Assembly (NCBI GenBank): GCA_030690315.1
Contig: JAUYGY010000019.1
Span: 90,129 to 154,128 of the forward strand
Length of the DNA stretch: 64,000 nt
From: Aequorivita sp.
GTDB lineage: Bacteria > Bacteroidota > Bacteroidia > Flavobacteriales > Flavobacteriaceae
Reading direction: 5' to 3'
A program made the position numbers and the translations under genes. A model generated the notes under the pieces. That model did no database searches and was not told where the DNA came from. It was given only the letters and a program-made list of their open reading frames with translations. Shown here one piece after another: positions 16,048 to 23,847 of the stretch. Within the stretch, counting starts at the first letter, position 1. The number at the start of each line of letters is the position of its first letter.

Positions 16048-16822
16048 CCCCTTTAAAATTTGGTTTTCTTTTATTTACAAACGCATCAACACCTTCGGCA
16101 TAATCATCACTTTGGGCGGATTCAATTTGAAGTTTGCTCTCCAAATTTAACTGCTCTTCCAAACTATTCTGCATTGAATTGTTCAGCAAACGCTTTGTTA
16201 ACCCCAACGCTTTTGTTGGCATATTTGCAAGTGTGTTTGCTATAGTATTTACTTCTTCCGAAAAATTTTCTGAAGAAACCACTTTGTAAACCATTCCAAG
16301 TTTTTCAGCTTCTTGCGCAGAAACTTTTTCGCCCAGCATCATCAAAGCGGAAGCTTTTTGAAAACCAATGAGTCGTGGCAAAAAGAAGGTTCCGGCACTA
16401 TCGGGAACCAATCCAATTTTACTGAAAGCCTGAATAAAACTAGCATTTTCCGAAGCGATTATTACGTCGCAAGACAAAGCGATATTTGCCCCAGCCCCAG
16501 CGGCCACTCCATTTATTGCCCCAATAATGGGTTTTTCAATTTTTCTGATTCGAGTGATAATGGGATTGTAATGCTCTTCAAGAATTTTTTTAAAACCAGG
16601 ATTCAATTCCGGGGAAGTTACTTCCTTTAAATCCTGCCCAGCGCAGAAAGCCTTTCCACTTCCGGTAATTACAATTGCACGGACTTCGGGATTTTTTTCA
16701 GCAGTGTCCAATTCACTTTGAAGCAAAAGCGCCATTTCGCGGTTGAAACTGTTGAAAACTTCGGGCCTGTTTAGGGTTAAGGTTGCGATATTGTTTTTAA
16801 TTGTTTTTAAAATTGAGCTCAT
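16043..16822 (-). CDS. paaG: PaaG, epoxyphenylacetyl-CoA isomerase
   Basis: A crotonase-fold isomerase that converts the ring 1,2-epoxide of phenylacetyl-CoA into oxepin-CoA and also isomerises the double bond in the later open-chain intermediate. AFCAGQDLKEV gives the CoA-binding oxyanion loop, and the Asp in GLVPDSAGTFFLPRL matches the catalytic Asp of PaaG. 259 aa, ATG start. The stop codon is inside the flanking heptamer array. Confidence 0.9.
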   Translation of the reverse strand: MSSILKTIKNNIATLTLNRPEVFNSFNREMALLLQSELDTAEKNPEVRAIVITGSGKAFCAGQDLKEVTSPELNPGFKKILEEHYNPIITRIRKIEKPIIGAINGVAAGAGANIALSCDVIIASENASFIQAFSKIGLVPDSAGTFFLPRLIGFQKASALMMLGEKVSAQEAEKLGMVYKVVSSENFSEEVNTIANTLANMPTKALGLTKRLLNNSMQNSLEEQLNLESKLQIESAQSDDYAEGVDAFVNKRKPNFKGE

Positions 16823-16838
16823 TGCTTATTTTATTGAA

Positions 16839-16940
16839 GATTGTTGATTAACGATTTTTGATTTTTGAAGTTTTTTTTACTGAACATTTTAAATCAAAAA
16901 TCTGCAATCATCAATCGTTAATCGTTAATCGTTAATCATT
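16839..16940. repeat. heptamer palindrome without gene (GATTAAC class)
   Basis: Left units start at 16839, 16846, 16853, 16860 and 16867. Right inverted units start at 16892, 16899, 16906, 16913, 16920, 16927 and 16934. It fills the paaG/paaD junction and includes the paaD stop codon. Confidence 0.9.
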
Positions 16941-17439
16941 TGAGGCATTTAAAGTAATCAAACGGTTCGTGGCACTCGTCGCATTTAAAAAGTGCCTTGC
17001 ACGCCGTGGAACCAAATTGACTGACTAAATGTGTATTTGTACTTCCGCATTGCGGACATTTTACCAATTTTTTTTCACTCAGCAAAACATCTTTGTCATG
17101 TGATTCCGAAAGCGGGCGGGCGATGCCGTATTCTTCCATTTTTTGAAGTCCTTCCTCGCTGATCCAATCTGTGGACCAAGCGGGCGAAAGAATCAATTCC
17201 ACTTCGGCTTTTTTTCCTATTTCTGAAAAAGCCTTTTTTAAATCATCAGCGATCACATCCATTGCAGGACATCCAGAATAGGTCGGGGTCAATTTTATTT
17301 GAACTATTCCATCTTTTTCAACTGCTTCCCGAATAACGCCCAAATCCAAAACCGAAAGCACAGGGATTTCAGGATCTGAAACTGTTTTCAGAACTGAGAT
17401 TAAGTTTTCTTGTATGTTCGGTTTTTCTGTGAGTGTCAT
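16936..17439 (-). CDS. paaD: PaaD, phenylacetyl-CoA epoxidase accessory protein
   Basis: PaaD is needed for the epoxidase and is thought to act in iron or Fe-S maturation. The N-terminal MIP18/DUF59 domain (about 10-100) has VSDPEIPVLSVLDLG and TPTYSGCPAMDVI. The C-terminal part has four Cys in two pairs (CPQCGS, CDECHEP) plus further Cys, a probable metal site. 167 aa is the family length. It follows paaC in the usual order. Confidence 0.92.
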   Translation of the reverse strand: MTLTEKPNIQENLISVLKTVSDPEIPVLSVLDLGVIREAVEKDGIVQIKLTPTYSGCPAMDVIADDLKKAFSEIGKKAEVELILSPAWSTDWISEEGLQKMEEYGIARPLSESHDKDVLLSEKKLVKCPQCGSTNTHLVSQFGSTACKALFKCDECHEPFDYFKCLK

Positions 17440-17443
17440 AATT

Positions 17444-17550
17444 TGTTAACGATTGCAGTTTCCTTATTAACGATTTCAGATTAACGATTTTTGATTGTTG
17501 AAGTCTTACTTCAGAAATCAGCAATCTTTGTTCGTTAATCGTTGATCTTT
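17444..17550. repeat. heptamer palindrome without gene (GATTAAC class, degenerate)
   Basis: Left units every 7 bp from 17444 to 17506 (nine units, GATTGCA, GATTAAC, GATTTTT types). Right inverted units start at 17516, 17523, 17530, 17537 and 17544. It fills the paaD/paaC junction. Confidence 0.85.
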
Positions 17551-18305
17551 TACCAAGTCATATTTGGATAAATGCGTTGCATATACTGCAGATCGGCTAA
17601 AATGTAGCCCATATGCTCTGTATGAACGCCTTCTTTTCCTCCTTTGGTGAAATATTTGTTTTCGGGAACTATCAACGTTGCTTCCTTTAAAATTTCGGAA
17701 ACTTCTTCGTAATATTTTTCTTTAAATATTGAAACATCAATTCCGATGCCTTCTTTTACCATTTCTTTTTCAGAAGCGGTCATAAAGAAAAGCTCGTCCG
17801 TAAATCGCCATAGGTCGTCAATTGCTTCCTGCATTTTTGCATTACTTTCCTCGGTTCCGTCGCCCAAACGTTTTACCCAATCGCTTGAAAATCTTTTGTG
17901 ATAGCTCACTTCCTTTATTCCTTTTTTTGCAATGGCGGAAAGTATTTCATCGGCACTATTCTGTAATTTTTCCATCAACATTAAATGATACACATCAAAC
18001 AAAAACTGGCGCCCAATAGTGTATCCAAAATGTGTATTTGGCTGTTCTACCAAAAGGCAATTTTTATACTCCCGTTCAATTCGCAGAAATGCAATATCGT
18101 CTTCTGTTTTATTTTCTCCTGCAATTTTTGCTGCGTATTGATAGTAACTTCGGGTTTGGCCCAGCAAATCCAATGAAATATTGGTAAGCGCAATATCGGT
18201 TTCCAAATTGGGGCCATGACCGCAGAGTTCACCCAACCGCTGCGCGAGGATTAGGGAGTTATCGGCGATTGTGAGGATATAATTATAGAGATTTTGGTTT
18301 TTCAT
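17550..18305 (-). CDS. paaC: PaaC, structural subunit of phenylacetyl-CoA epoxidase
   Basis: A ferritin-like, non-catalytic partner that forms the core complex with PaaA. The conserved ELCGHGPNLETDIALTNISL and FLFDVYHLMLMEKL helices and the C-terminal HTEHMGYILADLQYMQR are present. 251 aa is normal. It lies between paaB and paaD, with the junctions on both sides filled by heptamer palindromes. Confidence 0.93.
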   Translation of the reverse strand: MKNQNLYNYILTIADNSLILAQRLGELCGHGPNLETDIALTNISLDLLGQTRSYYQYAAKIAGENKTEDDIAFLRIEREYKNCLLVEQPNTHFGYTIGRQFLFDVYHLMLMEKLQNSADEILSAIAKKGIKEVSYHKRFSSDWVKRLGDGTEESNAKMQEAIDDLWRFTDELFFMTASEKEMVKEGIGIDVSIFKEKYYEEVSEILKEATLIVPENKYFTKGGKEGVHTEHMGYILADLQYMQRIYPNMTW

Positions 18306-18320
18306 TTTTAAAATATTGAA

Positions 18321-18402
18321 GATTGCTGATTAACGATTTTTGATTTTTGAAGTTTTTTCAGTTCTAAATTCTGCAATCAACAATCTGCAATCATTAATCA
18401 TT
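18321..18402. repeat. heptamer palindrome without gene (GATTAAC class)
   Basis: Left units start at 18321, 18328, 18335, 18342 and 18349. Right inverted units start at 18368, 18375, 18382, 18389 and 18396. It fills the paaC/paaB junction and touches the paaB stop codon. Confidence 0.9.
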
Positions 18403-18686
18403 TACATATGTTTCACCTCATCCGGCAAATCATAAAAAGTGGGATGGCGATACACTTTGTCCTGCGCAGGCTCAAACATTTCACCATTTTCTTGCGGATT
18501 TGATGCAGTAATATTTTTGCTTTCAACAACCCAAATACTTACGCCTTCATTCCTTCGGGTATAAACGTCACGGGCATTTTCCATCGCCATTTCTGCATCG
18601 GCAGCGTGAAGACTTCCAAAATGACGGTGCTCCAATCCGTTTTTACTGCGGACGAATATTTCCCAAAGGGGCCAATTTTTCTTCAT
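18402..18686 (-). CDS. paaB: PaaB, small subunit of phenylacetyl-CoA epoxidase
   Basis: A 94-aa protein with the family pattern WEIFVRSKNGLEHRHFGSLH near the N-terminus and YTRRNEGVSIWVV in the middle. PaaB bridges PaaAC dimers in the epoxidase complex. The start is ATG. An S23 gene with its arrays separates it from paaA, which normally lies directly upstream. Confidence 0.93.
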   Translation of the reverse strand: MKKNWPLWEIFVRSKNGLEHRHFGSLHAADAEMAMENARDVYTRRNEGVSIWVVESKNITASNPQENGEMFEPAQDKVYRHPTFYDLPDEVKHM

Positions 18687-18692
18687 AAATTC

Positions 18693-18727
18693 AGTATTGA
18701 GTAGTTAGTATTTTGTATTGAGTTATT
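18693..18727. repeat. heptamer array, left arm of S23 unit 3 (AGTATTG class)
   Basis: Five units start at 18693, 18700, 18707, 18714 and 18721 (AGTATTG, AGTAGTT, AGTATTT, TGTATTG, AGTTATT). The last unit touches the S23 stop codon. It is inverted relative to 19095-19129. Confidence 0.88.
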
Positions 18728-19083
18728 CATTGTTTTTCTAAAGACTTAATTAATGCATAATTCATTTTTTGTACTTCAATTACTTCTTTAAGAATTGGTT
18801 CTACTAAATTTTCAGAGACTAAATTAAGTTTATGTGAAAGGATTAATTGAGTAAAAAGCTCATAAGCCGATCCATTTGCAATACTAATGAAGTTTTTAAA
18901 TTCACCTTTTGTATTTCTGCCTGCGCCTTCCGCAATATTTGATGGAACAGAAACCGCACTTCTTCTTATTTGACTAGTCAATCCATATTTTTCTTCTTTT
19001 GGAAATTTTGATGATAGTTTATAAGTTTCGACTGCAATATCCATTGCTTTGTGCCATACTTTTAAATCATTTAAAACATTCAT
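18727..19083 (-). CDS. S23-type four-helix-bundle protein
   Basis: 118 aa, a textbook member of the 23S-rRNA-intervening-sequence protein family: LKVWHKAMDIAVETYKLS, then YGLTSQIRRSAVSVPSNIAE and FISIANGSAYELFTQL. It belongs to a different branch from the two other S23 genes in the window. Function is unknown. It splits paaB from paaA and is bracketed by inverted AGTATTG-class heptamer arrays, so it is best seen as an inserted unit. The start is ATG. Confidence 0.88.
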   Translation of the reverse strand: MNVLNDLKVWHKAMDIAVETYKLSSKFPKEEKYGLTSQIRRSAVSVPSNIAEGAGRNTKGEFKNFISIANGSAYELFTQLILSHKLNLVSENLVEPILKEVIEVQKMNYALIKSLEKQ

Positions 19084-19094
19084 AATTACAGGAT

Positions 19095-19129
19095 TCTCAT
19101 TACTAATTACAAACTACTCAATACTAATT
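19095..19129. repeat. heptamer array, right arm of S23 unit 3
   Basis: Units start at 19095, 19102, 19109, 19116 and 19123 (TCTCATT, ACTAATT, ACAAACT, ACTCAAT, ACTAATT). They are complementary to the AGTATTG-class left arm. The array abuts the paaA stop codon. Confidence 0.85.
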
Positions 19130-20085
19130 TAACTTGCTTTTGCTATCTTTTTATTTGCATTTTTTTCAGCGTGGGCCATTGCCGCATCACGAACCCATTC
19201 ACCATTATTCCAAGCGTTGACGCGGGCGCTCATTCGTTCTTTGTTGCACGGACCGTGACCTTTTACTACTTGCCAGAATTCTTCCCAATCAATCTCGCCG
19301 AAATCATAACTACCCGTTTCTTCATTGAATTTCAAATCTGGATCGGGAATAGTAAGCCCTAACAAATCTGCTTGCGGTACGGTTTGGTCTATAAACTGCT
19401 GTCGCAATTCGTCATTACTTTTGCGCTTCAATTTCCATTTCATGGATTGTTCCGTGTGAATAGACTCGGCATCAGTTGGACCCAACATCATCAAACTTGG
19501 CCACCACCAACGGTTTAAAGCATCTTGCGCCATTGCTTTTTGTTCTTCGGAACCACGACAAAGCGTTAGCATAATTTCAAAACCTTGGCGTTGATGAAAA
19601 CTTTCTTCTTTGCAAACGCGAACCATAGCACGGGCATACGGTCCAAATGAAGTATTGCAAAGCGGCACTTGATTGATAATTGCGGCACCATCAACCAACC
19701 AGCCCACTGCGCCCATATCGGCCCAAGTGACAGTTGGATAATTAAAAATAGAAGAGTATTTCGCCTTTCCGCTGTGAAGCTGTTCGTAAAGTTCGTCTCG
19801 GGAAATTCCTAAAGTTTCACAAGCGGAATACAGATACAATCCGTGACCGGCTTCATCCTGAACTTTTGCAAGTAACGCCGCTTTTCTTCGTAATGAAGGA
19901 GCTCGCGTAATCCAATTTCCTTCCGGAAGCATCCCAACAATTTCAGAATGGGCGTGCTGGCTCATCTGCCGAATATGCGTTTGACGGTATTTCTCCGGCA
20001 TCCAATCTTTCGGCTCTATCTTTTCGTCCCGCGCAATGCGGGCCTCGAAAATTTCTTCTAGGTTTTTTACATCTTTTTCGCTCAT
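19129..20085 (-). CDS. paaA: PaaA, catalytic subunit of phenylacetyl-CoA epoxidase
   Basis: The di-iron subunit that inserts oxygen into the ring of phenylacetyl-CoA to give the 1,2-epoxide. Ferritin-like helices carry the iron-ligand motifs KVQDEAGHG and [11 protein letters not shown]. 318 aa, ATG start. It is followed upstream by paaE after a short GCTTAAA-type array and downstream by the inserted S23 unit. Confidence 0.95.
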   Translation of the reverse strand: MSEKDVKNLEEIFEARIARDEKIEPKDWMPEKYRQTHIRQMSQHAHSEIVGMLPEGNWITRAPSLRRKAALLAKVQDEAGHGLYLYSACETLGISRDELYEQLHSGKAKYSSIFNYPTVTWADMGAVGWLVDGAAIINQVPLCNTSFGPYARAMVRVCKEESFHQRQGFEIMLTLCRGSEEQKAMAQDALNRWWWPSLMMLGPTDAESIHTEQSMKWKLKRKSNDELRQQFIDQTVPQADLLGLTIPDPDLKFNEETGSYDFGEIDWEEFWQVVKGHGPCNKERMSARVNAWNNGEWVRDAAMAHAEKNANKKIAKAS

Positions 20086-20090
20086 ATTAT

Positions 20091-20125
20091 TAGCTAATGC
20101 TTAAAGCTTAAAGCCTAAAGCTGTT
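20091..20125. repeat. heptamer array (AGCTTAA units)
   Basis: Five units from 20091 at 7-bp spacing (TAGCTAA, TGCTTAA, AGCTTAA, AGCCTAA, AGCTGTT) in the paaA/paaE junction. It is the same class as the array at 44926-44960. Confidence 0.8.
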
Positions 20126-21197
20126 ATACATCAAAATCTACTTTCACTTTTTTTGAAGTTGGAACGGCTTGGCAACTCAATACAAAGTTTTGTGCCACTT
20201 CCTTTTCTTCCAAAGCGTAATTTATTTTCATTTCTACGTTGCCTTCCAAAATTCTGCATTTGCAAGTGCTGCAAACGCCACCTTTGCAAGCAAAAGGCAA
20301 ATCGGCGCCAGCTGCCAAAGCGGCATCGAGAATGTTGTCAAAATCTTTGGTCATTGTGAATTGGAATTCCTTTCCGGCATCTACAATGGTCACTTCAACC
20401 CCTTCCACATTTTGCTGCGCCAAACGTTCGGCGCGTTTTTTATCTTCTTCGGTCAAGCCTGTTACGAACAATTCAAAATGAATCAATTCCTTTGGCAAAC
20501 CGGCTTCAACTAAATAATTGCTCACATAACTCACCATTTCCTCGGGACCGCACAAAAACACTTCGTTTGTATCGGGAATATCAATGAAGTTTTTGGTCAA
20601 AATTTTCATTTTGTCATCATCAAATCGACCGTTGAAAAGTTCAATGTCACGGCGTTCTTTCGTCAAAAAATAATATATTTCAAGCCTACCAAAATATTGG
20701 TTCCGCAACTGTTCCAAAGCTTCTTTAAAGATAATGGATTTCGCGGTCCTATTCACATAAAACAGTTTGCAAGTTGCGTTGGGCTCCAGTGCCAAATGTG
20801 TTTTAATCATAGAAAGTACGGGCGTAATTCCACTTCCTGCGGCGAAAAAAAGATAATTTTTGGGTTCGTTCGGATTTGTGTCTACCCCAAAAGTTCCGCT
20901 GGGAACCATCACTTCCAAAGTATCGCCCGCGTGCAATTTCGAATTTACATAACTGGAAAACTTGCCTTCGGGAATAGTTTTAACAGCCACTTGCCATTGC
21001 TTTTCAACAGGGCTGGAACACAAACTATAGGAACGGCGGGTGTCTTCGCCATTAATATCGGCTTTCAAAGTTAGATGCTGGCCTTGACGGAAATTAAATT
21101 CTCCGACCAATTCCGGGGGAACATCAAAAGTGATTACGGAACAATCATGAGTTTCTTTATAAACGTCCTTTACTTTTATTTTATGAAATTTCGACAC
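20124..21197 (-). CDS. paaE: PaaE, ferredoxin reductase of phenylacetyl-CoA epoxidase
   Basis: Passes electrons from NADPH to the epoxidase. The FAD domain (about 1-105) has RRSYSLCSSP, the NAD(P) domain (about 110-240) has FFAAGSGITPVLSMI, and the C-terminal plant-type 2Fe-2S domain has the cluster ligands in CKGGVCSTCKC and a last Cys in LSCQA. 357 aa. The start is a GTG at 21197; no ATG is in frame upstream. It is the first gene of the run, behind a good promoter 20 bases upstream. Confidence 0.93.
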   Translation of the reverse strand: MSKFHKIKVKDVYKETHDCSVITFDVPPELVGEFNFRQGQHLTLKADINGEDTRRSYSLCSSPVEKQWQVAVKTIPEGKFSSYVNSKLHAGDTLEVMVPSGTFGVDTNPNEPKNYLFFAAGSGITPVLSMIKTHLALEPNATCKLFYVNRTAKSIIFKEALEQLRNQYFGRLEIYYFLTKERRDIELFNGRFDDDKMKILTKNFIDIPDTNEVFLCGPEEMVSYVSNYLVEAGLPKELIHFELFVTGLTEEDKKRAERLAQQNVEGVEVTIVDAGKEFQFTMTKDFDNILDAALAAGADLPFACKGGVCSTCKCRILEGNVEMKINYALEEKEVAQNFVLSCQAVPTSKKVKVDFDV

Positions 21198-21219
21198 ATA
21201 TTGAATTTGAAATGGTTAA

Positions 21220-21249
21220 CAAAACTACACATTTTGCTTTAAGCTGCAA
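21220..21249 (-). promoter_or_regulatory. promoter of the phenylacetate gene run
   Basis: On the minus strand, TTG (21249-21247) and TAGTTTTG (21227-21220) are separated by 19 bases, matching the Bacteroidota promoter pattern TTG-N19/20-TANNTTTG. The expected start site leaves a leader of about 15 bases before the paaE GTG. A second -7-like box (TATTTTTG, 21261-21254) lies upstream. Confidence 0.65.
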
Positions 21250-21275
21250 GATACAAAAATAAGGTCTTTAACGCT

Positions 21276-21306
21276 TTGGAAACCTGCCGAGACTGACCTA
21301 CTTTTG
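21276..21306 (+). promoter_or_regulatory. promoter of the aromatic amino acid hydroxylase
   Basis: TTG at 21276-21278 and TACTTTTG at 21299-21306, spaced by 20 bases. The ATG at 21311 follows only four bases after the -7 box, so the transcript would start at or very near the initiation codon (leaderless). It is divergent from the paaE promoter. Confidence 0.6.
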
Positions 21307-21310
21307 ACCT

Positions 21311-23080
21311 ATGGAAAGCAAGATAGAAACCAATGAATTGTTGGACCGGTTACCGCCGCATTTAAAACAGTACATAAAACCACAGAATTATGAGCAATAC
21401 TCGCCCATAAACCAAGCGGTGTGGCGTTATGTAATGCGGAAAAACGTAGATTATCTGGCAAAAGTTGCGCACGAAAGTTATTTGGAAGGCCTTAAAAAAA
21501 CCGGTATTTCCATTGATGAAATTCCTTCAATGTACGGCATGAACCGCATTTTGAAGGAAATTGGCTGGGCAGCAGTTGCTGTGGATGGGTTTATCCCGCC
21601 GAATGCTTTTATGGAGTTTCAGGCGTATAAAGTGCTTGTAATTGCCAGCGATATTCGCCAACTTGAAAACATAGAATACACGCCAGCGCCCGATATTATT
21701 CACGAAGGTGCAGGGCATGCTCCGATTATTGCGAGCCCAGATTACGCTGAATATTTACGCCGTTTTGGGGAAGTGGGCGCAAAAGCTATTTCCAGTGCGC
21801 ACGATATTGATATGTATGAAGCCGTTCGGGAACTTTCCATTTTAAAGGAAGCAGAAGGAATTTCCAAAGAATTAATAAACGCGGCTGAAGCAAGAGTTGA
21901 AGAGCTTCAAAACAAAAAAGTGAAACCTTCCGAAATTTCATTGATTCGAAATCTGCATTGGTGGACCGTGGAATACGGAATGGTTGGTACCGTTGAAAAT
22001 CCAAAGATTTACGGCGCCGGGCTGCTTTCATCTATTGGCGAAAGCGTTTGGTGTATGAAGGATGAGTTGAAAAAAATTCCGTATTCCATTGATGCGGCGT
22101 ATCAGGATTTCGATATTACAAAACCACAGCCGCAACTTTATGTAACACCAGATTTTGCCTATTTGCAGGAAGTTTTGGAAGAATTTGCAAACACGATGGC
22201 CGTTCGAAAAGGCGGTTGGCGCGGGTTGAAAAAACTTATAAAATCTAAACAACTCGGCACGATCGAAATTAGTACCGGACTTCAAATAAGTGGTCATTTT
22301 TCGCGAATGATAAAAAATGACGATAATGAAGTGGTATATTTTGAAACCGAAGGCGAAACCGCTTTAAGTTACCGCGAAAAAGAAGTGATTGGCCACGGAA
22401 TTAATCGTCATAAAAAAGGGTTCCGTTCGCCTTTGGGAAAACTGAAGGGCATCAATTTATCAATTGAAAATATGGGACCGCGCGATTTGCAGGCTTATAA
22501 TTTTTACGATGGAAAACCAATTGCTTTTGAATTTGAAAGTGGTATAACAGTGCAAGGTTTAAATGTTACCGGAATGCGGAATTTAAGAGGTGAATTGATG
22601 CTAATTCAATTCACAAATTGCACCGTAAAATATAAAAACGAAGTATTATTTTCCCCAGAAATGGGCGATTTTGATATGGCTGTTGGAAAGGAAATTATTT
22701 CCGCTTTTGCGGGGGCGGCAGATTATAATTCATTCAATTTGGTGAACCATGTTTCCAATAGTGAAACCATTCGCGTGCAACTTTCGGAAAAGGAAAAAGA
22801 GCTGAATTCACTTTACAAAAAAGTTAGGGAAATTCGTAATTCAAATACTTTAGTTGCGACAGAGCTCCAAAAAGTTTTTGATGTTTTAAAAGAAAACCAT
22901 TTAACAGATTGGTTGCTTCCGCTGGAAATCTTTGAATTGGCATTAAAAACTGATTCAGACTTTTCAGAAGAAATTTTAAGCCACCTTTTAAATTTGAAAA
23001 AGCAAAGGCCAAAAGTGGCGCATTTAATTGACGCTGGATTGGAACTTTTAGAAACAAACAGAAAAGAAATTATTAATTAA
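21311..23080 (+). CDS. aromatic amino acid hydroxylase (phenylalanine 4-monooxygenase type)
   Basis: A pterin-dependent iron hydroxylase, most likely turning phenylalanine into tyrosine. The iron ligands are visible: His131 and His136 in HEGAGH and Glu221 in WWTVEYG. Ordinary bacterial enzymes have about 260-300 aa, while this one has 589; the added C-terminal half (from about 330, starting near FSRMIKNDDNEVVYF) is typical of the long Bacteroidota form and has no known role. It is transcribed away from the phenylacetate genes, which fits a shared theme of aromatic amino acid breakdown. Confidence 0.88.
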   Translation: MESKIETNELLDRLPPHLKQYIKPQNYEQYSPINQAVWRYVMRKNVDYLAKVAHESYLEGLKKTGISIDEIPSMYGMNRILKEIGWAAVAVDGFIPPNAFMEFQAYKVLVIASDIRQLENIEYTPAPDIIHEGAGHAPIIASPDYAEYLRRFGEVGAKAISSAHDIDMYEAVRELSILKEAEGISKELINAAEARVEELQNKKVKPSEISLIRNLHWWTVEYGMVGTVENPKIYGAGLLSSIGESVWCMKDELKKIPYSIDAAYQDFDITKPQPQLYVTPDFAYLQEVLEEFANTMAVRKGGWRGLKKLIKSKQLGTIEISTGLQISGHFSRMIKNDDNEVVYFETEGETALSYREKEVIGHGINRHKKGFRSPLGKLKGINLSIENMGPRDLQAYNFYDGKPIAFEFESGITVQGLNVTGMRNLRGELMLIQFTNCTVKYKNEVLFSPEMGDFDMAVGKEIISAFAGAADYNSFNLVNHVSNSETIRVQLSEKEKELNSLYKKVREIRNSNTLVATELQKVFDVLKENHLTDWLLPLEIFELALKTDSDFSEEILSHLLNLKKQRPKVAHLIDAGLELLETNRKEIIN

Positions 23081-23106
23081 AGACTCCTCATAAAAGGGGA
23101 AAAAAT

Positions 23107-23412
23107 ATGGGACTACTAGATTTTTTATTAGGAAACAAATCAAATAAAATCGAGGATTTTAAAGACCGCGGCGCCATCATTATTGACGTGCGCAGCAAAG
23201 GCGAATATGACAGTGGAGCCATTCCGGGTTCGAAAAATATTCCGCTGCAGAATATTTCTTCAAAAATAAATGAAATAAAAAAATGGGACAAACCTGTAAT
23301 TACTTGCTGTGCCAGTGGCATGCGAAGTGGCAGTGCCGCAACCATTTTAAAAAGCAACGGAGTGGAAGCCATGAACGGCGGTGGTTGGTTTAGTTTGAGC
23401 AATAAACTTTAA
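23107..23412 (+). CDS. rhodanese-like domain protein
   Basis: A single-domain rhodanese of 101 aa. IIDVRSKGEYDSGAIPGSKN is the typical first part, and the active-site loop is CCASGMRSGSA with the catalytic Cys at about residue 77. It may carry persulfide sulfur; the acceptor is unknown. It starts 26 bases after the hydroxylase stop and is probably co-transcribed. No signal peptide, so cytoplasmic. Confidence 0.88.
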   Translation: MGLLDFLLGNKSNKIEDFKDRGAIIIDVRSKGEYDSGAIPGSKNIPLQNISSKINEIKKWDKPVITCCASGMRSGSAATILKSNGVEAMNGGGWFSLSNKL

Positions 23413-23520
23413 CATCCCTTCCCTCCCTTCAAAAAGGCGAGATCTATAAATCCATAATTTTTAATCTATTGATCCTCAGTTTTTTGTAGCTTTATAAATA
23501 CTAATCAAAAAATTGAAGTT

Positions 23521-23847
23521 ATGTATCAATACAAAGCAAAAATCATCGATGTTTATGACGGTGATACCGTGACCGCGATGGTAGATTTGGGATTTTACCA
23601 TTTTCAGCAAATGAAATTTCGTCTTTACGGAATAAACACTCCCGAAATACGCGGTGAAGAAAGAGAAAGGGGACTTGTGGTTCGAGACATTATGCGGGCT
23701 ATGATTTTGGATAAAGAAGTTACTATCAATTCATACAAAGATAAGCAGGAAAAGTACGGGCGCTATCTGGCAAATATTATTGTGGACGATATAGATTTGA
23801 ATCTATGGCTGGTTCAAAATGGCCATGCCGAAGAGTATATGCTATAG
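23521..23847 (+). CDS. thermonuclease-like (SNase) domain protein
   Basis: A 108-aa staphylococcal-nuclease-fold protein. VYDGDTVTAMVDLGF, the Arg/Glu motif FRLYGINTPEIRGEE and the second Arg in KYGRYLANI match the catalytic residues. No signal peptide is seen, so it would stay inside the cell unless the start is misplaced. Its stop overlaps the convergent DUF4230 gene by six bases. Confidence 0.88.
   Translation: MYQYKAKIIDVYDGDTVTAMVDLGFYHFQQMKFRLYGINTPEIRGEERERGLVVRDIMRAMILDKEVTINSYKDKQEKYGRYLANIIVDDIDLNLWLVQNGHAEEYML

Noticed and set aside
7430..18402. Ordinary rho-independent terminators at the paa junctions
   Set aside because: The palindromes lack T-runs, are made of 7-bp units and lie between genes that must be co-expressed.
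5131..19083. Diversity-generating retroelement, because S23 proteins share the fold of Avd
   Set aside because: No reverse transcriptase gene, template repeat or variable repeat was seen in the window.
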